Below, one piece after another: positions 15,024 through 22,895 of a stretch of DNA of 64,000 bases; the stretch's first letter is position 1, and each line of letters starts with the position of its first letter. The notes beneath the pieces are model-generated. The model ran no database searches, had not been told where the DNA came from, and was given only the letters and a program-made list of their open reading frames with translations. The translations under genes were made by a program, and so were the position numbers. This DNA is from a virus, in the IMG/VR virus record IMGVR_UViG_3300042540_001399, positions 226,888 through 290,887 of that record; one strand, given 5' to 3'.

Positions 15024-15043
15024 CCCCATCAAATATGATGGGG
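15024..15043. other. GC-rich hairpin beyond the tmRNA 3' end
   Basis: CCCCATCA-AATA-TGATGGGG, an 8-bp stem 8 nt beyond the tmRNA CCA. On the minus strand it is followed by A's rather than T's, so it is not a standard terminator. It may act in 3'-end processing. Confidence 0.5.
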
Positions 15044-15051
15044 ATTTCAGA

Positions 15052-15442
15052 TGGTGGAGGCGGAGGGACTCGAACCCTCGTCCATAATATCCTGTCAGAT
15101 AAGGACTACATGTTTAGGTTGATATTTTCTAATATCCCAAAATAGTTGATTTGTTCTTCACCATCGTAAATCAACAACCAATGGTCCCGAATCGGATTTA
15201 GAGAGCCATCCGGTGTGCTCTATCAAACTACGACTTCTGTTGCTAGGTTATATGTCTGCCGACCCCCCGTTTCCGTAAACTTCTTAAGCTACAGTAACTT
15301 CAGAACCTCTTACTAATCCAAGAGTTTCCATTTTGTTTAGCACATTGCCAGTTGTTTTCTAAGTCAGTTTTTAAAGAGATTAACTCAGTCCCTACATGCC
15401 CTTATTCTTCAGCCAATACCTGTCAAATCCAAAAACGCCCCC
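15052..15442 (-). ncRNA. ssrA: tmRNA (transfer-messenger RNA)
   Basis: Read on the minus strand, the 5' end GGGGGCG (15442-15436) pairs with CGCCTCC near the 3' end. It is followed by the tmRNA hallmark TTTTTGGATTTGACAGG. The 3' end has a perfect T arm GAGGG-TTCGAGT-CCCTC, discriminator A and encoded CCA (15054-15052). The 391-nt length is typical. A tag frame can be read ending V-T-V-A-stop (stop 15286-15284). If the resume codon is GGC at 15349, the tag is 21 residues. It rescues stalled ribosomes and tags their products for proteases such as ClpXP. Both a host-type promoter and a late-type element lie upstream. Confidence 0.93.
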
Positions 15443-15463
15443 ATATTTTCAATGAACTTTTAA

Positions 15464-15471
15464 TATAAATA
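15464..15471 (-). promoter_or_regulatory. TATTTATA late-type element for the tmRNA, minus strand
   Basis: It lies 21 nt upstream of the mature tmRNA 5' end and downstream of the host-type promoter, so the tmRNA could be made in both early and late infection. Confidence 0.45.
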
Positions 15472-15480
15472 TTATAAGTA

Positions 15481-15511
15481 CAAATATAAGTACTATTTTA
15501 ATTATATCCAA
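15481..15511 (-). promoter_or_regulatory. Host-type promoter of the tmRNA, minus strand
   Basis: On the minus strand TTG (15511-15509), 20 bp, TATATTTG (15488-15481). Predicted start about 30 nt before the mature tmRNA 5' end. Confidence 0.7.
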
Positions 15512-15520
15512 ATTTGGGTA

Positions 15521-15527
15521 TATTTAT
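15521..15527 (+). promoter_or_regulatory. TATTTAT late-type element
   Basis: The core ends 7 nt before ATG 15535. Confidence 0.45.
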
Positions 15528-15534
15528 TTTTAAG

Positions 15535-16614
15535 ATGTCTGAACACAGTGAAATATACGATTTTTTGAAAAAAGTTTCCAAAGGTGACACATCATTTATG
15601 CCATATAGTAGATGGAATTTACCTTACCCAATTTATGATATAAAGTATAACAGCCAATCACCAGCGTCAAGTGTTATTTGGATTGAATTTGAAAATACCG
15701 AAAAATATTTAAATGCCTTAGGGATCGATGATGATGAAGATATATTTGTTTGGAATAGATTTATGGAAAATTACTATTATGACGATTATGATTACTACCG
15801 TTATGAAGAAGATTGGAAAGAAGGTTATATTATAAAAGATTTCAATCCTGAAAACATCCGATTAGTTGAAAATATACTTATGTTATCTAATCCTTCATTA
15901 AGTCTAGATATTAATAATGATGAAAGTTGTTCTAATGTTTCCTTGTATTTGTCAAGAAGATTTGATGATATTGATTACATTATTAGTGAATTTGGTAATC
16001 TAAATGAAGATTGTAAACGAAGAGCGGTAGTTGACGTTTTAGATAATGAAACTAAAAATCCATTTCGTAAATTTGGTATCACTGAAATTTATAAAAGACA
16101 CAGATTCAAAACTACTGTTAATGTGTTATTACATTGGTATAACGTAATTGACAATAAAGAATTAGACCTAATTGAATTATTACAAGAACTACTGAAAAAA
16201 TTTGATAATGAAAGTAGAGGTAATTGGTATGAGTTAGAATATAATGTTTGGTGTGATGATTTTGACAATGAATCGTTTCAAAAGGAAACAAAAAGAAACT
16301 TAGAAAAAATTATAGAAAATTTGGAAGAAAGTATTGAAGGAAAGGTTGATCTTGAAACAATAAATTCCTTATATAATAAAGTCATAAGTTTGGGTGGGTT
16401 TGGTAGATGGATTAATATTAAAGAAAAGAAAGCTGAAGTTAACTTTAGAGATTTGGATACTAAAAAAGGGATACTAAAATTTTACTATAGAAGCCCACAA
16501 ACCGGAAAGGCAACTGAAGAAAGGTCTGTCAAAAATTTGGAAGAACTCAACTTATCACTTTATCAACCTGAGCTTTTTGAGCATGTAAAAAAAATCAAGA
16601 AAATTATATTGTAA
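15535..16614 (+). CDS. Acidic unknown protein, 359 aa
   Basis: ATG 15535 chosen because it follows the late-type core; a TTG start at 15514 would lie before it. The product is very acidic and Tyr/Asp-rich (a YYYDDYDYYRYEEDW stretch near residue 80), soluble, with predicted helices in the second half. No catalytic motif or known family is seen. Strong negative charge recalls DNA-mimic or scaffold-like phage proteins, but this is only a composition argument. Confidence 0.65.
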   Translation: MSEHSEIYDFLKKVSKGDTSFMPYSRWNLPYPIYDIKYNSQSPASSVIWIEFENTEKYLNALGIDDDEDIFVWNRFMENYYYDDYDYYRYEEDWKEGYIIKDFNPENIRLVENILMLSNPSLSLDINNDESCSNVSLYLSRRFDDIDYIISEFGNLNEDCKRRAVVDVLDNETKNPFRKFGITEIYKRHRFKTTVNVLLHWYNVIDNKELDLIELLQELLKKFDNESRGNWYELEYNVWCDDFDNESFQKETKRNLEKIIENLEESIEGKVDLETINSLYNKVISLGGFGRWINIKEKKAEVNFRDLDTKKGILKFYYRSPQTGKATEERSVKNLEELNLSLYQPELFEHVKKIKKIIL

Positions 16615-16639
16615 TTGTTAATTAATTTTCATAAATTTG
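16609..16639 (+). promoter_or_regulatory. Host-type promoter overlapping the end of the upstream gene
   Basis: TTG (16609-16611), 20 bp, TAAATTTG (16632-16639). The predicted start is at or just inside ATG 16644, giving a nearly leaderless transcript. Confidence 0.6.
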
Positions 16640-16643
16640 TATA

Positions 16644-17429
16644 ATGGAAAGAAATTATAATTTACTCAAAGAAGTTTTGTCGGTGCCGTCTAAGACTTAT
16701 CAAGAAGATTTGTTAATACAATTTATTTGTGATTGGTTGGACCAAAACAATTTTGATTACTTTGTTGATGATTTATATAATATTTATGTAACTAAACAAA
16801 CTGATGAATCTGTTGAGTTTTTTCCTTGTGTAGTTGCACACACAGATACTGTACACAACATAGATAAAATAAATGTAAAAGAAGAAATGTTACCTGACGC
16901 CCAAGGTAATGTAAAACTTTCTTTAAAAGCTTATAATGACGAAGGTAATCCTACAGGTATTGGTGGTGATGATAAGTGTGGTGTTTATGCTTGTTTAGAA
17001 TTATTGAAAGAAATACCCAATTTAAAAGCTGCTTTTTTTGTGGCTGAAGAAACGGGATGTAAAGGGTCTTTCAATGCGGATCCAAATTTCTTTTCAAATG
17101 TTGGTTATGTAATTCAATTTGATGCTCCCGAAAACAACATGATTTCAGAATTCCTTATGAACAGACCAATGTTTGATAGAAATAGTGAATTTTTTAATGT
17201 TGGTGGTAAATTAATTACTGAACATTTTCCAAGTGACACAAAATATCACAAACATCCTTACACGGACATTTATCCTTTGAACCAAAAATTTGGTATGTCA
17301 TGTTTTAATGTTTCCATAGGTTACTACAATTACCACACAAAAAACGAATATGTTGTCGTAGATGACACCTATAATGGAATCAAGGTTGGTAAGTTAATGA
17401 TTGAAGAATTAGGTTGTACTAAACATTAA
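16644..17429 (+). CDS. M20/M42-type zinc aminopeptidase, 261 aa
   Basis: The metal-site motifs of co-catalytic zinc peptidases appear in order: VVAHTDTVH (first His and Asp), GGDDKCGVYACLELL (bridging Asp), VAEETGCKGS (the paired Glu of the EE motif) and QFDAPENN. A later HPYTDIYPL and NYHTKNEYV may supply the last His. It is shorter than cellular PepT-like enzymes (about 400 aa), apparently lacking the dimerisation insert. Likely role: peptide trimming in the cytoplasm, perhaps of Clp products. It has a host-type promoter and a bidirectional terminator. Confidence 0.8.
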   Translation: MERNYNLLKEVLSVPSKTYQEDLLIQFICDWLDQNNFDYFVDDLYNIYVTKQTDESVEFFPCVVAHTDTVHNIDKINVKEEMLPDAQGNVKLSLKAYNDEGNPTGIGGDDKCGVYACLELLKEIPNLKAAFFVAEETGCKGSFNADPNFFSNVGYVIQFDAPENNMISEFLMNRPMFDRNSEFFNVGGKLITEHFPSDTKYHKHPYTDIYPLNQKFGMSCFNVSIGYYNYHTKNEYVVVDDTYNGIKVGKLMIEELGCTKH

Positions 17430-17430
17430 A

Positions 17431-17457
17431 AAAGGAGGACTTTTAATCCTCCTTTTT
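17431..17457. terminator. Bidirectional terminator
   Basis: AAAGGAGGA (17431-17439), loop CTTTTAA, TCCTCCTTT (17447-17455). T-runs follow on both strands. The stop codon of the minus-strand ClpC-like gene (17445-17443) sits in the loop. Confidence 0.85.
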
Positions 17458-19503
17458 CTTTCTACCTTTTTTCTTGGGTTCAGGTTTAGATCTATCTTCT
17501 ATACTTATTGTTTGTGTTTCTCCTTCTCCCTCAACAAATAACATATAATCAGTTCCTTCGACAACTTCGTTTGTTAGAATTTTTTCAGAAATAAGATCTT
17601 CTATTTTATCTTGTATTGCTCTTTTTATTGGTCTTGCACCATATTGGTCATCAAACCCAACTTTTGATATGAAATCAATGACAGAATTTTCATATGAAAC
17701 TTTGTATTTCATAGATGATAATCTAGAAATGAGTTTATCAATTTCTAATTTAACAATTTTATCTATGTGATCTTTTTTAAGTGAATTAAAAATAATAACG
17801 TCATCAATTCTATTTAAAAATTCAGGTGCAAAAAACTTACTTAATTCTTTTTTAAGAATGTCTCTTTTATATTCTTCTTGGATTGCATCACTATTATTAT
17901 TTGTTTTAAAACCAACACCACTACCAAAATCCTGTAATTTCTTTACCCCAATATTTGATGTCATAATTATTAGGCAATTTTTGAAATTTATTTTTCTGCC
18001 TAATCCGTCAGTTAAATGGCCATCATCCAACAATTGAAGTAATGTGGAAAAAACATCTTTATTTGCCTTTTCAATTTCATCAAACAAAATTACAGAATAA
18101 GGTTTGTTCTTTACTTGCTCTGTTAATTGACCCCCTTCTTCATGACCAACGTATCCTGGTGGTGATCCTATCAAACGTGAAATGGTATGTTTTTCTTGAA
18201 ACTCACTCATATCTACCCTAATTAAACTATCTTCACTACCAAATATTTCTTTTGCCAATTGTTTTGCTAAAAAAGTTTTACCAACACCTGTTGATCCTAA
18301 AAATATAAAAGAACCAATTGGTCTATTTGGATCTTTTATACCTACCCTATTTCTTCTTATAGATTTAGAAATTTTACCTACAGCTTCTTCCTGTCCAATT
18401 ACATTTTTATTTAATGTTGTTTCAAGATTGACTAAAGAATTTTTTTCATCAATGTTTATTTTACTAACAGGAATTTTAGTCATGTTGGACACAACTTCGT
18501 AAATTAGTTCTTCAGGTATACCCCTTTTACTATTTTTAAGGTCTTCTTCAAATTTCTTTTTTTCTTCTTCAAGTTTTAAGAGAATACTTCTTTCACGATC
18601 CCTAAGTTCTGCCGCTTGTTCATAATTTTGTTTTTTTATGACATTAAGTTTTTCTTGTTTAATTTCTTGGGCTTCTATTTTCAATTTTTCAATTGACTCG
18701 GGTAGTTTAATATCTATTTGCATTCGTGACCCAACCTCATCTAAAATATCAAAAGCTTTATCTGGAAATTCCCGATCGGTAATATATCTATCCGCTAGCT
18801 CAACACATAACCAAAGTGAATCATCAGTGTAATTAACTTTGTGATGTTCTTCATACTTCGATTTACTTTGTTTCAGAATTTCAAAAGTTTCTTCTTTTGT
18901 TGATGGATCTACAATAATTTTTTGAAACCGTCTTTCTAAAGCCCCATCTTTTTCGAAATGTTTTCTATACTCATCTAAAGTGGTTGCTCCAATACACTGT
19001 ATTTCACCTCTTGAAAGTGCTGGTTTAAATATGTTTGATGCATCCAAAGAACCCGAGCTATTACCGGCACCAACCATAGTGTGAATTTCGTCGATAAAAA
19101 GAATAATGTTAGGCGTGTTTTGAAGTTCTTCTATTATAACTTTCATTCTTTCTTCAAACTGACCTCTATATTTTGTTCCAGCAACAATAGAATTTATATC
19201 TAAGGAAACTATCCTTTTATCTACTAAATTTTTTGGACAATCGCCACTATAAATCATCATTGCCAAACCTTCTGCAATTGCCGTTTTACCTGCACCTGGT
19301 TCTCCAATAATAATAGGATTATTTTTCTTTCTTCTTGAAAGAACTTGAGCAATCCTAAAAATTTCTTTTTCTCTACCAATTACTGGATCTAATTTACCTT
19401 GTTCGGCAAGTTTAATTAAATCTTTACTAAAATTGTCTAAAACAGGCGTTCCACCATCTGTCTTTTTTTTGTTTTTTTCATTATCATCTACAAAATCTAA
19501 CAT
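17443..19503 (-). CDS. clpC: ClpC-like AAA+ unfoldase lacking the N domain, 686 aa
   Basis: Two AAA+ modules: Walker A GEPGAGKT (67-74) with Walker B ILFIDEIH, and Walker A GSTGVGKT (about 400) with Walker B VILFDEIEKA. Between them, near residue 290, is a UVR-type motif (YEQAAELRDRER), diagnostic of ClpC over ClpA or ClpB. A V-G-F tripeptide near residue 527 fits the loop that docks on ClpP. The protein starts almost directly at the first AAA module, so the roughly 150-residue adaptor-binding N domain is missing. It probably redirects host ClpP. The UVR protein starting at 19663 on the other strand is a likely partner. Confidence 0.92.
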   Translation of the reverse strand: MLDFVDDNEKNKKKTDGGTPVLDNFSKDLIKLAEQGKLDPVIGREKEIFRIAQVLSRRKKNNPIIIGEPGAGKTAIAEGLAMMIYSGDCPKNLVDKRIVSLDINSIVAGTKYRGQFEERMKVIIEELQNTPNIILFIDEIHTMVGAGNSSGSLDASNIFKPALSRGEIQCIGATTLDEYRKHFEKDGALERRFQKIIVDPSTKEETFEILKQSKSKYEEHHKVNYTDDSLWLCVELADRYITDREFPDKAFDILDEVGSRMQIDIKLPESIEKLKIEAQEIKQEKLNVIKKQNYEQAAELRDRERSILLKLEEEKKKFEEDLKNSKRGIPEELIYEVVSNMTKIPVSKINIDEKNSLVNLETTLNKNVIGQEEAVGKISKSIRRNRVGIKDPNRPIGSFIFLGSTGVGKTFLAKQLAKEIFGSEDSLIRVDMSEFQEKHTISRLIGSPPGYVGHEEGGQLTEQVKNKPYSVILFDEIEKANKDVFSTLLQLLDDGHLTDGLGRKINFKNCLIIMTSNIGVKKLQDFGSGVGFKTNNNSDAIQEEYKRDILKKELSKFFAPEFLNRIDDVIIFNSLKKDHIDKIVKLEIDKLISRLSSMKYKVSYENSVIDFISKVGFDDQYGARPIKRAIQDKIEDLISEKILTNEVVEGTDYMLFVEGEGETQTISIEDRSKPEPKKKGRKKKED

Positions 19504-19662
19504 ATATAAAATTTTATTTTAAAAGTAATTATAAGAAAAGTACTAGTCAATACTTGTCTTTTTGTCAGGTTCTTTTAGTATTATATGACAAAATGTCATA
19601 GTTTAAACTTTGGCATATTTTTAATGTTAAAAAAATAAAATAAACTTATAAAAAATAAAAAA

Positions 19663-20040
19663 ATGTTTAATTGGAATAAATTTGACAAACTTTTTAATGA
19701 AATGTTTAATTCTTCTTTTGATGGGTTTTCTTTTGATGAAAATAAATGGCAAAAAAGAACCTATAAATCACCAGATGGAAGTATTTCTATGACTTACTTC
19801 ACTCATTCACCTAAAGTAAGTAATCAATCTAATGAAATAGAATTACTTAAACAAAAACTTGATTTGGCGGTTGAAGAACAAAACTTTGAAGATGCCGTAA
19901 AATTACGTGATGAAATTAAAAATTTGGAAATTAATCAAGAAAAAATTTCAGAACTAAAAAATAAATTAGATGAATGTGTAAAAAATCAAGATTTTGAAAG
20001 TGCTATAGAATATAGGGATCAAATAAAAAGCTTGAAATAA
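19663..20040 (+). CDS. UVR-repeat protein, McsA-like adaptor candidate, 125 aa
   Basis: Residues 1-50 are Phe/Asn/Ser-rich and unassigned. Residues 58-90 and 96-125 are two UVR motifs with the pattern L---V---NFEDAV-LRDEI. UVR motifs occur in UvrB/UvrC and in the ClpC adaptor-type protein McsA. The gene is divergent from the ClpC-like gene across 159 bp, which itself contains a matching motif. There are no zinc Cys pairs as in McsA. A ClpC adaptor or stabiliser is the best inference. Confidence 0.75.
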   Translation: MFNWNKFDKLFNEMFNSSFDGFSFDENKWQKRTYKSPDGSISMTYFTHSPKVSNQSNEIELLKQKLDLAVEEQNFEDAVKLRDEIKNLEINQEKISELKNKLDECVKNQDFESAIEYRDQIKSLK

Positions 20041-20043
20041 ATT

Positions 20044-20066
20044 ATCCACCGAAAGGTGGATTTTTT
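20044..20066 (+). terminator. Intrinsic terminator
   Basis: ATCCACC-GAAA-GGTGGAT (20044-20061) followed by T-rich sequence. Confidence 0.9.
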
Positions 20067-20073
20067 ATTTATA
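20066..20073 (+). promoter_or_regulatory. TATTTATA late-type element overlapping a terminator tail
   Basis: Begins in the T-tract of the preceding terminator and lies 25 nt before ATG 20099. Confidence 0.45.
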
Positions 20074-20098
20074 TCAATTATTTTAATTAAAAAAAATT

Positions 20099-20341
20099 AT
20101 GGCAATACTAAAAGAAGAAATAATAGGAACAAAAATCATAAATGAAATCCAATCATCAAATTTAGTTAAAACAGAGTATGATGTTGAGACTAAAAAATTA
20201 ATTGCTGAATTCAAAAACGGTATTAAGTATGTTTATGAAGATGTACCACATCAAAAATATACAGAATTCAGAATGGCGCCATCCCAAGGAACTTACTTTA
20301 ACAAAAACATTTCAAAGGTTTTCAAATATTCAAAAGTGTAA
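20099..20341 (+). CDS. KTSC-domain protein, 80 aa
   Basis: The C-terminal 60 residues match the KTSC pattern (a small domain first noted at the C-terminus of some lysyl-tRNA synthetases): IAEFKNGIKYVYEDVPHQKY, then MAPSQGTYFNKNI and VFKYSK. Stand-alone KTSC proteins are frequent in phages; the biochemical role is unknown, with RNA binding proposed. It lies directly before the nucleotidyltransferase-like gene. Confidence 0.8.
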   Translation: MAILKEEIIGTKIINEIQSSNLVKTEYDVETKKLIAEFKNGIKYVYEDVPHQKYTEFRMAPSQGTYFNKNISKVFKYSKV

Positions 20342-20349
20342 GTTCAAAG

Positions 20350-20356
20350 TATTTAT
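20350..20356 (+). promoter_or_regulatory. TATTTAT late-type element abutting a start codon
   Basis: The core ends 4 nt before ATG 20361. Confidence 0.45.
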
Positions 20357-20360
20357 TAGT

Positions 20361-21098
20361 ATGGATACTCAAGATATTATTAAAAGTTTTGATGCACAGG
20401 AAGAGCTTAATCCAAAAATTTGGGAAAAAAAAGGTAATGACTATACCATGAATCCTGAAGTTAGAACTAAACTTTTAGAAATCGCAGAACTTTTCATTGA
20501 TTTTTTAGGGATTGATGTTTTAATAACTGACATTATAATGATCGGTTCATTGGTTAATTATAATTGGTCTAAATATTCAGATGTTGATCTTCACATTGTT
20601 GTAAATTATGGCCAGTTCCCTGACAATACAAAAGAACTCTACGTAGAATTTTTTGATTTAAAAAAGGTAGTTTTTAATGATAGACACGATATAAAAATAT
20701 TTGGTTATGATGTCGAATGTTTTGTACAAGATGAAGTAGAAACAACTTTTAGTAGTGGTATATATTCATTATACTATGATATGTGGGTTAATGAACCAAA
20801 AAAAATAAGTACTAAAAATGTAGATTTAGATTTAGTAAAAGAAAAATCGGAACAATGGATGCGAGTAATTGATGGTGTTGTTGATAATTTAAAAGATGAA
20901 ACACCTGATACTATAAAATCATTAGTAAAAAAATACAAACAAAAACTAAAAAAATTTAGGAATTGTGGGTTAGAAAAAGGTGGAGAATTATCTGTAGAAA
21001 ATTTAGTGTTTAAACTTTTAAGAAGAAATGGATATATTAGTAAACTTTACGATATACCAACCGAAGTTGTTGATAAAAAATTATCCATGAATCAATAA
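20361..21098 (+). CDS. Nucleotidyltransferase-superfamily protein, 245 aa
   Basis: ATG 20361 is used; a frame opening at 20202 overlaps the KTSC gene. The signature of the pol-beta-type nucleotidyltransferase fold is clear: G62-S63 in MIGSLVNYNWS, then S-D74-V-D76-L-H, the two metal-binding Asp. The third acidic residue is probably in GYDVECFV. The C-terminal part is helical. It could transfer AMP/UMP to protein, RNA or an antibiotic-like small molecule, or be an antitoxin-type MNT enzyme. The target is not visible. Confidence 0.75.
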   Translation: MDTQDIIKSFDAQEELNPKIWEKKGNDYTMNPEVRTKLLEIAELFIDFLGIDVLITDIIMIGSLVNYNWSKYSDVDLHIVVNYGQFPDNTKELYVEFFDLKKVVFNDRHDIKIFGYDVECFVQDEVETTFSSGIYSLYYDMWVNEPKKISTKNVDLDLVKEKSEQWMRVIDGVVDNLKDETPDTIKSLVKKYKQKLKKFRNCGLEKGGELSVENLVFKLLRRNGYISKLYDIPTEVVDKKLSMNQ

Positions 21099-21133
21099 AT
21101 ATTATTAAAACAAAACAATATCAAATATCGATA

Positions 21134-21140
21134 TATTTAT
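21134..21140 (+). promoter_or_regulatory. TATTTAT late-type element
   Basis: The core ends 34 nt before ATG 21175, with an A/T-rich leader. Confidence 0.45.
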
Positions 21141-21174
21141 TTAATAAAAATAATTTAATCAAAAAAAGTATACT

Positions 21175-22491
21175 ATGGGAGGACTAAAACCTATTGGAAG
21201 CGAAAAATTAGGTGGTATGGATAAAATCCGCAGAATTATGGAAATTGCTAACTACAATCATCAACTACCTAATAATAATGTTGAATTGAAATCTACTGAA
21301 TATAGACTAGGTTTAGCTGATGGTAATTCTTATGAAATTGTAAAAGAAAGACAAGGATATATCATTAAAAGAAATATTACTGAATCATATTCTGATTATA
21401 TGGAACCTATGAAAAATAGAAGATATTATAGGTCATATTCTGAAGCTCTTAAGAAATTAAATTTGATGGCCAAGGAATTTAATGCTATTTATGAAAATGA
21501 AGAAGGTACGAACTTATTTAGTGAACAAAAAAAGTTCAAATTAAAAGTTCCAAAACCTAAGTCAGATGTTGCTCCTGAAGCAGCACCAACATTACCTGAA
21601 CCAGCGCCGGCAGAACCTGCTCCAGCAACACCCGCAACACCATCGGAACCGACAACTCCAAGTGCAGAAAGTCCTGAAGGTTCAACAGATGCGTCAATGG
21701 GACCTGAATCAGGTGGCGAATTAGATGATTTATTAGGTTCCACAGGTGATGAAGAGCCAACAGGTGATGAAGAACCAACAGGTGATGAAGAACCAACAGG
21801 TGATGAAAAAGAATCTGGTGTATCTTTCAAATTAATTCAAAAACTTACAGGTAAACTATCACAAAAGATAAGAAAATATCTCAATAATGAAGAAATGGAT
21901 TCTGATGATGTAAAATATGTTTTGAATTCAATTTTGTCCGCTTTAGATTTGTCTGTTTTAAATGATGAAGATGTTGAAGAAATAATTGATAGATTAGAAG
22001 GTGACGATGAAGAAGAAGGTGATGAAGATATGGGTGATGAAGATATGGGTGATGAAGGTGACGAGTCAACTGAACCTCCTGTTGAAAGTCCTGAACCACC
22101 TACAGGCGAAGAAGGTGAAGTGACAGAATATGGATATAGAAACAGAAATAGGATTAAAGTAGGACCTTTGGGTGTAAGAACAGAAAATATGTTTTCAGAA
22201 TCCAAAGTGGATAGAATAATTGGAAATTATTTCAATGTTAGCGAAGAAGAAGAAAAAGAGTTAAAAATAAAAAAATCAATAAACGAAGAACTTATTAGAG
22301 AAAATGTTATGGTAAACGAAATGGAAATCAAAAGACTTTCATCAAGTATAGAACAACAAAGATCGGCTTTGAGGTTTTTGGAAAAAAACCCAAACGCAAC
22401 TTTAATAGGGTCAACTAACAAGAAAAATTTACTTTTCAAAGTAGGGTTAAAAGAACATAAGATTTCGGTTCACGGTAAAAGAATTTTATGA
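21175..22491 (+). CDS. Virion-type protein with Pro/Ala and acidic repeat linker, 438 aa
   Basis: The N-terminus (about 1-110) is a folded, basic region (MDKIRRIMEIANYN). A low-complexity linker (about 120-310) has Ala-Pro repeats, then four copies of G-D-E-E-P-T and D-M-G-D-E repeats. The C-terminus is again helical (EEEEKELKIKKSINEELIRE). It begins the head gene block two genes before the terminase neighbours. Several (L/I)-x-E sites are present. Likely structural; exact role unknown. Confidence 0.7.
   Translation: MGGLKPIGSEKLGGMDKIRRIMEIANYNHQLPNNNVELKSTEYRLGLADGNSYEIVKERQGYIIKRNITESYSDYMEPMKNRRYYRSYSEALKKLNLMAKEFNAIYENEEGTNLFSEQKKFKLKVPKPKSDVAPEAAPTLPEPAPAEPAPATPATPSEPTTPSAESPEGSTDASMGPESGGELDDLLGSTGDEEPTGDEEPTGDEEPTGDEKESGVSFKLIQKLTGKLSQKIRKYLNNEEMDSDDVKYVLNSILSALDLSVLNDEDVEEIIDRLEGDDEEEGDEDMGDEDMGDEGDESTEPPVESPEPPTGEEGEVTEYGYRNRNRIKVGPLGVRTENMFSESKVDRIIGNYFNVSEEEEKELKIKKSINEELIRENVMVNEMEIKRLSSSIEQQRSALRFLEKNPNATLIGSTNKKNLLFKVGLKEHKISVHGKRIL
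21745..21806 (+). repeat. 18-bp tandem repeat in coding sequence
   Basis: About 3.5 copies of GGTGATGAAGARCCAACA, nearly identical at DNA level. They encode G-D-E-E-P-T units in the linker of the 438-aa protein. Confidence 0.85.
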
Positions 22492-22895
22492 ATTATTTAA
22501 TTTACATAAATGGAATGGGGCCAAACTACAAAGGTGACAACATTTATGAATTTATTTTTTCTGACACCATAGAAGTATGGGGTGAAAATTGGGAATCAAA
22601 ACCTGCAAATGGTTATCCTTCTCCCCCTGATTTTGAATATGTTAAAAAAGTTGGTACTCTCACCAATGGAGAAATTATATTAGAATTGGTTCAAGATTCT
22701 GATGTTTTTTCAATGATAGACACGATGGACGGAGTTATATCGTTAGGTTGGGAAAAAGAAACTGAAGAAATTGATTTTTCTTTAATAAAAAGATTAGTTT
22801 TCAAATTTGGGGAAACTGAACAAGAAGTAAAAGATAAACTATATGAACGTGACATCGTTCTTGAATTTGATAAAAAAGTAGTCTATGAGAACTAA
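22488..22895 (+). CDS. Unknown protein of the head gene block, 135 aa
   Basis: ATGA overlap with the preceding gene; its own end overlaps the next by 11 bp. The sequence (YINGMGPNYKGDNIYEFIF ... EVWGENWES) is a compact, acidic alpha/beta domain without membrane span. Tight coupling to head genes suggests a virion or assembly role. No family is recognised. Confidence 0.7.
   Translation: MNYLIYINGMGPNYKGDNIYEFIFSDTIEVWGENWESKPANGYPSPPDFEYVKKVGTLTNGEIILELVQDSDVFSMIDTMDGVISLGWEKETEEIDFSLIKRLVFKFGETEQEVKDKLYERDIVLEFDKKVVYEN

Noticed and set aside
14817-15038. Plus-strand frame overlapping the exported protein start
   Set aside because: It runs through the host-type promoter on the other strand and a poly-T stretch; not gene-like.
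15024-15043. Hairpin after tmRNA taken as a terminator
   Set aside because: No T-run follows on either strand in the right place; kept only as a possible processing element.
21489-22205. Minus-strand Ser/Pro-rich frames opposite the 438-aa protein
   Set aside because: Shadows of the repetitive coding strand.
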